From Virgibacillus_F sp049310925 (GTDB lineage: Bacteria > Bacillota > Bacilli > Bacillales > Amphibacillaceae), in contig NZ_JBMERP010000001.1 in the NCBI RefSeq assembly GCF_049310925.1, forward strand, positions 62,001 to 126,000: a stretch of DNA of 64,000 nt, read 5' to 3'. A model generated the notes under the pieces. The model was not told the origin of the DNA and did not search any database. It saw only the letters and a list, made by a program, of their open reading frames with translations. Shown piece by piece: positions 49,590-57,291 of the stretch. A program made the position numbers and the translations under genes. Each line of letters starts with the position of its first letter. The stretch's first letter is position 1.

Positions 49590-50016
49590 AAGGCTCTTTT
49601 CATAAGTTTTGTTGCTTTTAAGCTTCGCAGTTGATTAAAACTGCGATGTAGTGAAAAGTTTTTCAACGCCCTGCAATCGCTGCGGAAAAATCACTACGCG
49701 CACCTTAGGGCTTGCATGAGCCTCCTCGGTCTTCCGAAAAGCGGAGGCGCTAGGAGCCACAGCTAGACATCGTAAAAACCGCACTCTGCGGGGTTTCAAC
49801 GCTTCGCTTTCCCGCAGGAGTCTTCGTGTTTTCCCTCCGCTAACACGATGTTTCAACAGTACTGTGTGGCTCACTTACTATTACGATAGTTGATTTACGC
49901 TACGGAGCGTTGACTCCCGCGGAAAGTAACGGTCCGCAGCGGAAATAAACATAGCAGTTACGTAGCAGTTTATAGATTCTATGTCAATAACAGCAATGTT
50001 ATAGAAAACAGCCTTT
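49590..50016 (+). mobile_element. MITE-like non-coding element, copy 3 (about 430 bp)
   Basis: The left end AGGCTCTTTTCATAAGTTTT and the right end, read inverted as AGGCTGTTTTCTATAACATT, form imperfect terminal inverted repeats of about 50-60 bp. Modules shared with 45930-46735: AAACTGCGATGTAGTGAAAA, CGCGCACCTTAGGG, GAGCCTCCTCGG, CCGCAGGAGTC. GCAGCGGAAATAAAC is shared with 30085-30314. No transposase is encoded; the only ORF is an antisense 79-codon frame with no natural look. It separates rpmA from spo0B. Confidence 0.7.
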
Positions 50017-50065
50017 TATAATAATGGATGTTGGTAATAACTAAAAACAAATAAGAAATGGATGC

Positions 50066-50094
50066 TTACCCTTTTAGTTTTTATCTGCTATACT
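50066..50094 (+). promoter_or_regulatory. Extended -10 promoter of spo0B-obgE
   Basis: TGCTATACT (50086-50094) is an extended -10 with a weak -35 TTACCC 17 bp upstream. It lies 70 bp outside the element at 49590, so the operon seems to have its own promoter. Confidence 0.5.
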
Positions 50095-50118
50095 TTTCAT
50101 ATCAATGGAGGGATATTA

Positions 50119-50655
50119 GTGGAAGAAAAGAAAGTAATGGATATACTACGCTATTATCGACACGATCTCATGAATGATCTGCAAGTCGTTCATGCATACA
50201 CAAGTATGGGGAAACTGGACAAAGTTGAGGAAAAGCTAGCCACATATATGGCGCACTATGAAGAGGAACGAAGACTTATGAATTTGAATGCACCAAATTT
50301 TGCGTTATGGTTAATTCCATTTAATTCTATACATCCAAATTTTCGTTTTACATACGCTATTCGTGATGAAATAGATATTTCTGAAATAGATGAGGAACTT
50401 ACTGCATATTCACAACAGTGTGTTTCACACATGCAGAAGTTTTCAAAGGACAGTGAACTGTACGAAGGAAAATTTTTATTCCAATATCATCCAAAAGTTA
50501 AACAACTAAAAGTTCAACTTACTTTAGCTGGATCATTTAATGAAATAGTGAATGATGATTTTCCAATTGAAAGTAAAAATATTACACATAACAGAAGTGA
50601 AAATCTATTCACTTACACGATAACTATCCCTAGGATAAGAAAAGGTGAAGAATAA
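50119..50655 (+). CDS. spo0B: Sporulation initiation phosphotransferase Spo0B
   Basis: Moves phosphate from Spo0F to Spo0A in the sporulation phosphorelay. The phosphorylated histidine is in YYRHDLMNDLQVVHAY (about residue 15), within an N-terminal helical hairpin that dimerises; a GHKL-like C-terminal domain follows. GTG 50119 is chosen because ATGGAGGG lies six bases upstream; the frame runs 19 codons further. 178 residues. The stop overlaps the obgE start by one base. Confidence 0.93.
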   Translation: MEEKKVMDILRYYRHDLMNDLQVVHAYTSMGKLDKVEEKLATYMAHYEEERRLMNLNAPNFALWLIPFNSIHPNFRFTYAIRDEIDISEIDEELTAYSQQCVSHMQKFSKDSELYEGKFLFQYHPKVKQLKVQLTLAGSFNEIVNDDFPIESKNITHNRSENLFTYTITIPRIRKGEE

Positions 50656-51935
50656 TGTTTGTAGATCAAGTCAGTGTTTTTGTAAAAGCAGGCGATGGAG
50701 GCAACGGTCTTGTGGCCTATCGTAGAGAAAAATATGTACCAATGGGTGGTCCAGCAGGTGGCGATGGTGGAAATGGTGGTGACGTTATTTTTCAAGTTGA
50801 TGAAGGGTTAAATACCTTAATGGATTTCAGGTATAATCGTCATTTTAAAGCTAAACGTGGGGAAAACGGTATGAGCAAAACACAACACGGAAAAAATGCA
50901 GAACCTTTAATTGTTCCTGTTCCGCCGGGTACAACTGTAATAGATGAAGAAACAAGCGCCGTTATAGCAGATTTAACTACCCACAAGCAAAGTGCTGTCA
51001 TAGCTGTTGGAGGAAGAGGTGGACGTGGAAACACAAGGTTTGCTACCCCAAGGAACCCTGCTCCTGATATGGCTGAAAACGGAGAGCCAGGGAAAGAACG
51101 TACAATTAAAGTTGAATTGAAATTGATAGCCGATGTTGGTTTAGTTGGGTTTCCTAGTGTAGGTAAATCTACTTTGTTATCTGTTGTTAGCGCTGCAAAA
51201 CCTAAAATTGCTGACTACCACTTCACAACACTTTCACCAAATTTGGGGGTCGTTGAAACAAGTGATCAACGTGGATTTGTGATGGCAGATTTACCTGGTT
51301 TAATTGAAGGTGCAAGTGAAGGTGTTGGTTTAGGGCATCAGTTTTTAAGGCATGTGGAACGGACAAGATTAATTGTACACGTAATCGATATGGCCAGCAC
51401 AGAAGGTAGGGACCCATACGAAGATTTTTTGAAGATTAATCAAGAGTTAAAAGAATATGATTTAAAACTCACGAAACGCCCACAAATTATTGCTGCTAAT
51501 AAGATGGATATGCCAAATGCTGAAGAAAATCTAAAAATATTTAAAGAGAAAATAAATGATGATTACCCAATTTTTTCTATTTCCGCTGTTACAAAAAATG
51601 GACTCAGAGATATTTTGTTTGCAATTGCAGATAGATTAGATCAGATTCCAAAAGTAACTACAACCGTTGAGGATAAAGATGAGAAAGTGGTTTATAGGTA
51701 TCAAAAAGAAGAGATACCATTTACGATCTCAAGGGACCCAGATGGTGCCTACGTATTATCTGGTATAAAGATAGAAAAGCTCTTTAAAATGACAGATTTT
51801 AACAAAGATGAAGCAGTGCAACGTTTTGCACGCCAGATGCGCGGTATGGGTGTAGATGAAGAGCTCCGTAAACGTGGAGCTAAAAATGGTGACACCATCC
51901 GATTAACGGATTATGAGTTTGAATTTATCGAGTAA
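50655..51935 (+). CDS. obgE: GTPase ObgE/CgtA
   Basis: Essential GTPase in 50S assembly, the stringent response and sporulation entry. N-terminal glycine-rich Obg fold (1-158; GDGGNGLVAYRREKYVPMGG, GRGGRGNTRF), G domain (G1 GFPSVGKSTLL, G3 DLPGLIEGAS, G4 NKMD, G5 SAVT) and C-terminal OCT domain (about 345-426) are all present. 426 residues. Translationally coupled to spo0B (TAATG). Confidence 0.97.
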   Translation: MFVDQVSVFVKAGDGGNGLVAYRREKYVPMGGPAGGDGGNGGDVIFQVDEGLNTLMDFRYNRHFKAKRGENGMSKTQHGKNAEPLIVPVPPGTTVIDEETSAVIADLTTHKQSAVIAVGGRGGRGNTRFATPRNPAPDMAENGEPGKERTIKVELKLIADVGLVGFPSVGKSTLLSVVSAAKPKIADYHFTTLSPNLGVVETSDQRGFVMADLPGLIEGASEGVGLGHQFLRHVERTRLIVHVIDMASTEGRDPYEDFLKINQELKEYDLKLTKRPQIIAANKMDMPNAEENLKIFKEKINDDYPIFSISAVTKNGLRDILFAIADRLDQIPKVTTTVEDKDEKVVYRYQKEEIPFTISRDPDGAYVLSGIKIEKLFKMTDFNKDEAVQRFARQMRGMGVDEELRKRGAKNGDTIRLTDYEFEFIE

Positions 51936-51956
51936 AAATTTAATAAATAGAAACAT

Positions 51957-51998
51957 AAAATACTACGTCATTTTATTTATTTGATGTAGTATTTTTTT
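51957..51998 (+). terminator. spo0B-obgE terminator
   Basis: AAATACTACGTCA pairs with TGATGTAGTATTT (one G-U) followed by a T run, 22 bp after obgE. Confidence 0.92.
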
Positions 51999-52089
51999 AT
52001 TCTAGTTCAACTTTCTCTAGGTTCCTGCATATGTTGTTAATGAATGGTTAGCCCAGTTTTAACAAGATAAGGAAGGAGATTGAATTAGA

Positions 52090-52986
52090 TTGAGAATACA
52101 CATTGTGAAGAAGGGGGATACATTGTGGGAAATTGCAAATAAGTATGATGTCAACTTTAATCAGTTGAAGGAACTTAACTCACAATTATCCAGCCCTGAT
52201 ATGATTATGCCCGGGATGAAAATTAAAGTACCTAGTAATGCAAAACCAGTTAAAAAAGAAAGTTTAGCATTAAATGAAAAAGAGATGGTCAAAACACCTT
52301 ACAAGGATATCTCCCCAAAGCCGATGCCAGTAATAAAGGAAGACGAAAAAGAAACACCAATCATGAATCAAAAGCAACCGATGTATCAAATGCCAATCAT
52401 GGATCAAGACATGTATCAGTATACAACTATTAATTTATCCCAAATGCCACCGCAAAAGAAGGAAGCGCCGTTTAAAGAAAAGCCATACCAAATGCAACAA
52501 CCAATGAACCAACCAATGCATCAGCCAATGCAACAACCAATGAACCAACCAATGCATCAGCCAATGCATCAGCCAATGCCAATGGGAGTACCAATGTGTT
52601 GTTATCCAATGCAACCGATGTACCACCATTCACCAATGTCTATGCCGGCAAAAAAACCAATTTCATATAAAAGCCCACCCAAACCATGTGGGTGTTCTGG
52701 AGCTAAACCTCCTTACCCAAATAGCACAATGAACATGAATATGCATCAAAAACCACATTATAATGCTGCAATGGATAAGTATAATCAAAATTCACCACAT
52801 TATAACGATGTCATGAATATGTATGATGATGTTCCTGATATACCAATGCCGAAGAAGCCACAAAGTCATCATGATGGCAAATCATATCCCAAAATGGGTA
52901 TGAATAACGGGTATGGAGATCCATATCCAACTCCACCCGGTTTCCAACCATTTAGAGACGATGAAGAAGAACAAAACAATAAGTAA
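52090..52986 (+). CDS. safA: Spore coat assembly protein SafA
   Basis: SafA is a LysM protein at the cortex-coat interface that recruits inner coat proteins and binds SpoVID. The N-terminal LysM domain is clear (residues 1-50; IHIVKKGDTLWEIANKYDVN). Then comes a low-complexity region rich in Met, Pro, Gln and His with a QPM(N/H/Q) tetrapeptide repeat (about 135-165) encoded by 36-bp tandem DNA repeats, and a C-terminus with CGCSG, Tyr, Pro and Asn. TTG 52090 with AAGGAAGGAG upstream, rather long spacing. 298 residues. The spoVID partner is in this window too. Confidence 0.88.
   Translation: MRIHIVKKGDTLWEIANKYDVNFNQLKELNSQLSSPDMIMPGMKIKVPSNAKPVKKESLALNEKEMVKTPYKDISPKPMPVIKEDEKETPIMNQKQPMYQMPIMDQDMYQYTTINLSQMPPQKKEAPFKEKPYQMQQPMNQPMHQPMQQPMNQPMHQPMHQPMPMGVPMCCYPMQPMYHHSPMSMPAKKPISYKSPPKPCGCSGAKPPYPNSTMNMNMHQKPHYNAAMDKYNQNSPHYNDVMNMYDDVPDIPMPKKPQSHHDGKSYPKMGMNNGYGDPYPTPPGFQPFRDDEEEQNNK
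52495..52578 (+). repeat. In-frame 36-bp tandem repeat in safA
   Basis: Two identical 36-bp units (52495-52530 and 52531-52566) and a third 12-bp piece (52567-52578), built from 12-bp subunits ending CCAATG. It codes for QQPMNQPMHQPM blocks and is likely to vary in copy number among strains. Confidence 0.92.
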
Positions 52987-52994
52987 ACCAATGT

Positions 52995-53028
52995 AGAGAG
53001 ACGGGTAGCAATTTTCGTCTCTCTTTTT
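52995..53028 (+). terminator. safA terminator
   Basis: AGAGAGACG / CGTCTCTCT stem with TTTTT, 10 bp after safA. Confidence 0.88.
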
Positions 53029-53118
53029 GATTGGTCCAGTTTAATTAAATTTTTTCCTAATACAAGAAATAATGTTAAGATAATAGATAAAAGTAAGTTA
53101 CATAAAGGAGTTAACGGT

Positions 53119-53862
53119 ATGGAGGAAACAATCGAAAAAATTGTTCAATGGTTAAGGGATCAGGTAGAAGAAGCAAATGTCAAGGGGCTCTTGGTTGGTG
53201 TAAGTGGAGGCTTAGATTCTGCTGTTGTTGCAAATCTGATTAAACGTGCTGTTCCTGACCATTCGTTAGGTGTAATTATGCCTCTCAACAGTAACCCTGA
53301 TAGTGAAAAACATGCAGAAATGGTAATCAAAAAATGTAATATTGATAAAATAACGATTGATTTAACAGAAACACATAATGTTATGTATAGCCAAATTCAG
53401 AATAAGTTAAAACAAAAAGGTGAATGGGAAGAAGATAAGGACCAATTATCTAACGCGAATTTACGAGCACGCCTACGTATGAGCACAGCATATTCGTTAG
53501 CAACCAATTACAATTATTTGGTAGTAGGAACAGATAATGCTTCCGAATGGTATACAGGTTATTTCACCAAGCATGGTGATGGCGGAGTAGATATATTACC
53601 AATTATTCAATTTACAAAGAAGGAAGTTCGCGAAATGGCTAAGATTCTGGGAGTTCCAGATGAGGTTATTAAAAAGCAGCCAAGCGCAGATCTCTGGGAA
53701 GGTCAAACAGATGAAACTGAAATGGGAACATCCTATGAAAAAATTGACGCATTTCTTAAAGGAGAAGAAATTCCTGAACGCGATAGAGAAATTATTGAAA
53801 AAATGCATAGAAGAACCGAGCATAAACGCAGAGACGCCAAGCAGTTCAAATTAAAAAAATAA
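53119..53862 (+). CDS. nadE: NH3-dependent NAD+ synthetase
   Basis: Final step of NAD synthesis: amidates nicotinic acid adenine dinucleotide with ammonia and ATP. The PP-loop is LVGVSGGLDSAVVANLI; NLRARLRMSTAYSLA, VVGTDNASEWYTGYFTKHGDGG and KQPSADLWEGQTDE form the active site. No glutaminase domain, so free ammonia is used. 247 residues; AAAGGAG upstream. It lies in the region where B. subtilis carries nadBCA next to safA, with single nadE instead. Confidence 0.95.
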   Translation: MEETIEKIVQWLRDQVEEANVKGLLVGVSGGLDSAVVANLIKRAVPDHSLGVIMPLNSNPDSEKHAEMVIKKCNIDKITIDLTETHNVMYSQIQNKLKQKGEWEEDKDQLSNANLRARLRMSTAYSLATNYNYLVVGTDNASEWYTGYFTKHGDGGVDILPIIQFTKKEVREMAKILGVPDEVIKKQPSADLWEGQTDETEMGTSYEKIDAFLKGEEIPERDREIIEKMHRRTEHKRRDAKQFKLKK

Positions 53863-53979
53863 GTACGTGGATTTAAAAGACATATTTATATTCAACTTTT
53901 CCAACTTTGAAAATTACTATAATTAACTAGGGTTAAAAACTTCTTTTTTAAACAAGCTAATTTTAAAGGAGGGTTTTTA

Positions 53980-54486
53980 ATGAAACTTAATTATGTATGC
54001 TTATTGTTTATTGTTATCGTTATGACAGCTTGTTCGGATGGTGAGAATAGCGCCGCGGACAACAACAATAATGAACCTCAATCTCAGCCATTAAATTATG
54101 AAAATGAAACAGAAAAGAACAGGCGTCTTGGTTTACGTGATCAGACAATAGGTGAAAAAGGTGGTTATTCTCAGTCAGATCAAAAGTTAATCAATAGAGG
54201 AGACGTTGGAGCAAACAATAAAGATATTTATACGAATGAAAAGTCGCAGGAGATTGTAAAATATTTAATGGATCGTCATGGTATAAAAGTTGCTCAAGTT
54301 GCAATTACTGACGAAAAGATAATAGTAGCAGTTATGTTTGATGATAGAACTGGAACAAACGATGCAATTGCTGACGTCATCGAAAAGGAAGTTCGAAAAT
54401 TTGACGCAAGCAAACAGATAGTTGTATACACAGATCAAAGTAATTGGGAGCAAGTCAAGGATTTAAAGGCAAGGCCAAATCAATAA
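53980..54486 (+). CDS. coxA: Spore cortex-associated lipoprotein CoxA/YhcN family
   Basis: A 168-residue lipoprotein of the YhcN/YlaJ sporulation family. The signal ends at lipobox VIVMTACSDG (Cys about residue 18), followed by an Asn-rich linker and a mixed alpha/beta domain (about 85-165; IVKYLMDRHGIKVAQVAITDEKIIVAV). In B. subtilis coxA follows safA and its product is found in the cortex. Function unknown. ATG follows AAAGGAGGG. Terminator at 54485. Confidence 0.8.
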   Translation: MKLNYVCLLFIVIVMTACSDGENSAADNNNNEPQSQPLNYENETEKNRRLGLRDQTIGEKGGYSQSDQKLINRGDVGANNKDIYTNEKSQEIVKYLMDRHGIKVAQVAITDEKIIVAVMFDDRTGTNDAIADVIEKEVRKFDASKQIVVYTDQSNWEQVKDLKARPNQ

Positions 54487-54514
54487 AACCTTTGTGGTCA
54501 AGCAAAGGTTTTTT
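54485..54514 (+). terminator. coxA terminator
   Basis: AAAACCTTTG / CAAAGGTTTT with T run, at the coxA stop. Confidence 0.88.
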
Positions 54515-54596
54515 GCTTTCTATAACTTATTGTTTATATGATTAAGAAAGTTTGATATAGTTTAAGTAAGAAATTTCAGGAGAGGAAAATGTCCAA

Positions 54597-55325
54597 ATGG
54601 CTGGTCATTCTAAATGGAAGAATATCCAAAAAAGAAAAAACGCTCAGGACGCTAAAAAGGGAAAGATATTTATGCGTCATGCAAAAGATATATACACCGC
54701 TGCAAAACAGGGTGGGGGAGATACTGATACGAATGCTTCATTGCGTTTAGCTGTAGAGAAAGCTAAATCAGACAATATGCCAAGTGACAATGTAGAACGT
54801 GCTATTAAAAAAGCAACTGGATCACTCGATGGTGCCAGTTTTGAGGAAATTACATATGAAGGCTATGGACCAGGTGGTGTAGCAGTTATTGTTCATATTT
54901 TAACCGATAATAAAAACCGTACAGCAGCTGAAATTCGCCATGCATTTAAGAAAAACAATGGGAATCTTGGAGAAAGTGGCTGTGTAGCTTTCATGTTTGA
55001 TCGAAAAGGATACATCGTTATCGGAAATGAAGATGGAAAAATAAGCGAAGATGAAATTACGCTCCAAGCGATAGAAGCAGGAGCAGAGGATATTGTAGTT
55101 GAGGAAGATGCATACGAGATTTTTACTGCTCCAGAGGATTTTGAAGAAGTTCTCAATCATTTAGTGAATTTTGATTACACTATTTCCGACTCTGAAATCA
55201 CATTAATTCCACAAAACTACAGTTCATTACCTGAGGAAGACGAAAGAAAAATGTTAAATCTTATTGATGTATTGGAAGATAATGAAGATGTGCAGGATAT
55301 CCACCACAATTTAGAATTGAGCTAA
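54597..55325 (+). CDS. yrbC: YebC/PmpR family protein (YrbC)
   Basis: A 242-residue three-domain YebC family protein. MAGHSKWKNIQKRKNAQDAKKG, then FMRHAKDIYTAAKQGGGD, marks the N-terminus; EGYGPGGVAVIVHILTDNKNRTAAEIRHAF is in the middle, and an acidic C-terminal domain follows. Members are annotated as transcriptional regulators; some YebC proteins act in translation of proline-rich stretches, so the role here is open. It lies upstream of ruvAB as in B. subtilis; a hairpin terminator separates them. Confidence 0.93.
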   Translation: MAGHSKWKNIQKRKNAQDAKKGKIFMRHAKDIYTAAKQGGGDTDTNASLRLAVEKAKSDNMPSDNVERAIKKATGSLDGASFEEITYEGYGPGGVAVIVHILTDNKNRTAAEIRHAFKKNNGNLGESGCVAFMFDRKGYIVIGNEDGKISEDEITLQAIEAGAEDIVVEEDAYEIFTAPEDFEEVLNHLVNFDYTISDSEITLIPQNYSSLPEEDERKMLNLIDVLEDNEDVQDIHHNLELS

Positions 55326-55341
55326 TTAAATCTGGTTATTT

Positions 55342-55384
55342 AAAAACTTCTATTCTGAACACGAATAGAAGTTTTTAATTTTTT
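55342..55384 (+). terminator. yrbC terminator
   Basis: Perfect stem AAAAACTTCTATTC / GAATAGAAGTTTTT followed by AATTTTTT. Confidence 0.93.
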
Positions 55385-55449
55385 GCTCTTATGAGCTATA
55401 ATTAAATGTGTTAAACTATAAGATAGGCTGTTATACGAGGAGAAGAATT

Positions 55450-56058
55450 ATGATTGCGTACATAAAGGGGAAAGTTACATATATTCAAGATGATTCTGTC
55501 ATTGTTGATGTAAATGGGGTTGGGTATGAGATTTTTTGTGCCAATCCTTTTGTTTTTCAAAATTCACTAAATGATGAAGCATTAATATTCACGCACCATC
55601 ACGTGCGGGAAGACGCACAGGTTTTGTACGGATTTGAAAATCAGGAACAAAAATTACTTTTTACCAAACTGCTACAAGTATCAGGCATAGGTCCAAAAGG
55701 AGCGCTTGCAATACTGGGTTCCGTAAACGTAAGTGATTTCGTAGCTGCAGTTGAACGAGAAGATGATAAATTTTTGACTAGTTTTCCAGGTGTAGGTAAA
55801 AAAACTGCACGACAGGTGGTTCTTGATTTAAAAGGAAAACTAACGACAATGCTTTCTATCCCGGCAGAAGAAAATGATGCAGACAGTTTATGGGGCAGGG
55901 AATCGTTTGAGGGACTCTCCGAAACACAGGAAGCATTACGGACATTAGGGTATTCTGAAAAAGAGATAAAAGCTGTCATACCACAACTACAAAAAGAGAA
56001 CCTGACAAACACAGATGAAATTATCCGGAAAGCCTTAGCATTATTAATGAAAAACTAA
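55450..56058 (+). CDS. ruvA: Holliday junction branch migration protein RuvA
   Basis: Tetrameric junction-binding protein that loads RuvB. N-terminal OB fold (1-65; MIAYIKGKVTYIQDDSVIVDV begins it), two helix-hairpin-helix motifs (VSGIGPKGALAIL; FPGVGKKTARQVVLDLKGKL) and a C-terminal RuvB-binding domain (about 150-202). ATG 55450 follows ACGAGGAGAAG; the open frame extends 14 codons upstream without homology. bofC, upstream of ruvA in B. subtilis, is absent. Confidence 0.96.
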   Translation: MIAYIKGKVTYIQDDSVIVDVNGVGYEIFCANPFVFQNSLNDEALIFTHHHVREDAQVLYGFENQEQKLLFTKLLQVSGIGPKGALAILGSVNVSDFVAAVEREDDKFLTSFPGVGKKTARQVVLDLKGKLTTMLSIPAEENDADSLWGRESFEGLSETQEALRTLGYSEKEIKAVIPQLQKENLTNTDEIIRKALALLMKN

Positions 56059-56073
56059 CAGGGGGGAATAATG

Positions 56074-57078
56074 ATGGAGGAACGCATGGTTACAGGTGAG
56101 ATGCAGGAGGATGATTCTGTTGTTGAACTTAGTCTTCGCCCTACAATGCTTAACCAATATATTGGACAGGATAAAGTTAAAGAAAACCTGCATATCTTTA
56201 TTCAAGCTGCCAAGATGCGCAGAGAGCCGTTAGATCATGTTCTCTTATATGGCCCTCCTGGCCTTGGTAAAACGACGTTAGCGGCTATCATAGCGAATGA
56301 AATGGGCGTACAATTCCGGTCTACTTCTGGTCCTGCTATTGAACGGGCTGGAGATCTTGCTGCCATCCTTTCTTCTTTAGAGCCGGGAGACGTCTTATTT
56401 ATTGACGAAGTTCATCGGTTGCCAAGATCCGTAGAAGAAGTTTTGTATCCGGCAATGGAAGATTTTTTTCTTGATATTGTTATTGGAACTGGTCCAAGTG
56501 CGCGATCTGTTAGAATTGATTTGCCACCATTTACGTTGGTTGGAGCAACGACTAGAGCTGGTTTATTATCTGCCCCGTTAAGAGATCGTTTCGGAGTGTT
56601 GAGCAGACTTGAATATTATGAAGCAAAAGATCTATGTTCAATTGTTGAACGTACTGCTGATATATTTCAAACTACAATTACTAAGGAATCTGCTGTAGAA
56701 GTAGCTGGAAGATCAAGAGGAACACCTCGAATTGCAAATCGGTTATTGAAAAGAATTCGTGATATTTCCCAAGTTAAAGGTGAAACCGAGATAAGTTTGA
56801 CAACAACACACTTGGCTCTGGAAATGTTACAGGTTGATGAAGTTGGATTGGATCACATTGACCACAAACTCCTTATGAATATTATTGAAGGTTTTCAGGG
56901 TGGTCCGGTTGGGCTCGATACGATTGCAGCTACAATTGGAGAGGAATCACAAACTATAGAAGATGTATACGAGCCATATTTATTACAAATTGGGTTTATT
57001 CAGCGAACACCACGGGGTAGGGTTGTTACACAGAGAGCGTACAATCATTTTGGCATTAAAGGACCTGAAGTAAGATGA
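56074..57078 (+). CDS. ruvB: Holliday junction branch migration ATPase RuvB
   Basis: AAA+ motor for branch migration. Walker A GPPGLGKTTLAAII, Walker B DVLFIDEVHRL, sensor GATTRAGLLSAPLRDRFG and a C-terminal winged helix (IQRTPRGRVVTQRAYNHFG). ATG 56074 (MEERMV) is preferred over the adjacent ATG 56071 by spacing to GGGGGG and by family start. 334 residues. Its end overlaps the next gene by four bases (ATGA). Confidence 0.96.
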   Translation: MEERMVTGEMQEDDSVVELSLRPTMLNQYIGQDKVKENLHIFIQAAKMRREPLDHVLLYGPPGLGKTTLAAIIANEMGVQFRSTSGPAIERAGDLAAILSSLEPGDVLFIDEVHRLPRSVEEVLYPAMEDFFLDIVIGTGPSARSVRIDLPPFTLVGATTRAGLLSAPLRDRFGVLSRLEYYEAKDLCSIVERTADIFQTTITKESAVEVAGRSRGTPRIANRLLKRIRDISQVKGETEISLTTTHLALEMLQVDEVGLDHIDHKLLMNIIEGFQGGPVGLDTIAATIGEESQTIEDVYEPYLLQIGFIQRTPRGRVVTQRAYNHFGIKGPEVR

Positions 57079-57272
57079 GTGTTGGAAAATTATTTATAGT
57101 TTTAGGTGTAGCTTTTATTATTATAGGGGTTATTTGGACGTTTATTGGTAAGCTGCCGGGTGACATTAGTTTTAAAAGAGGCAATTTTTCTTTTCATTTT
57201 CCAATTATGACCTCCATCGTAGTAAGCATTGTACTATCTATTATTTTATTTTTAATAGGAAAATTGAAATAA
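57075..57272 (+). CDS. DUF2905 small membrane protein
   Basis: A 65-residue protein with two hydrophobic helices (about 5-25 and 44-62) around GKLPGDISFKRGNFSFHFPI, the hallmark of DUF2905. Function unknown. It overlaps the ruvB stop by four bases, so it is probably translated with ruvAB. In many Firmicutes this family is found next to ruvB or queA. Confidence 0.85.
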   Translation: MSVGKLFIVLGVAFIIIGVIWTFIGKLPGDISFKRGNFSFHFPIMTSIVVSIVLSIILFLIGKLK

Positions 57273-57291
57273 GAAAGGGTAAGGCGCCAGC

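Noticed and set aside
49635..49874. 79-codon minus-strand ORF after rpmA
   Set aside because: Contained in the element at 49590-50016; its arginine/alanine-rich translation follows from repeat DNA, not a protein family.
49575..50030. Target-site duplication of the element at 49590
   Set aside because: Flanks TTTAATA and TTTATAA are both AT-rich and not identical; no duplication can be claimed by eye.
52495..52578. Possible CRISPR array
   Set aside because: Units are contiguous, without spacers, in frame inside safA and built from 12-bp subunits.
52435..52629. Minus-strand ORF rich in Trp and His repeats
   Set aside because: Antisense reading of the CCAATG repeats in safA; periodicity comes from the tandem repeat.
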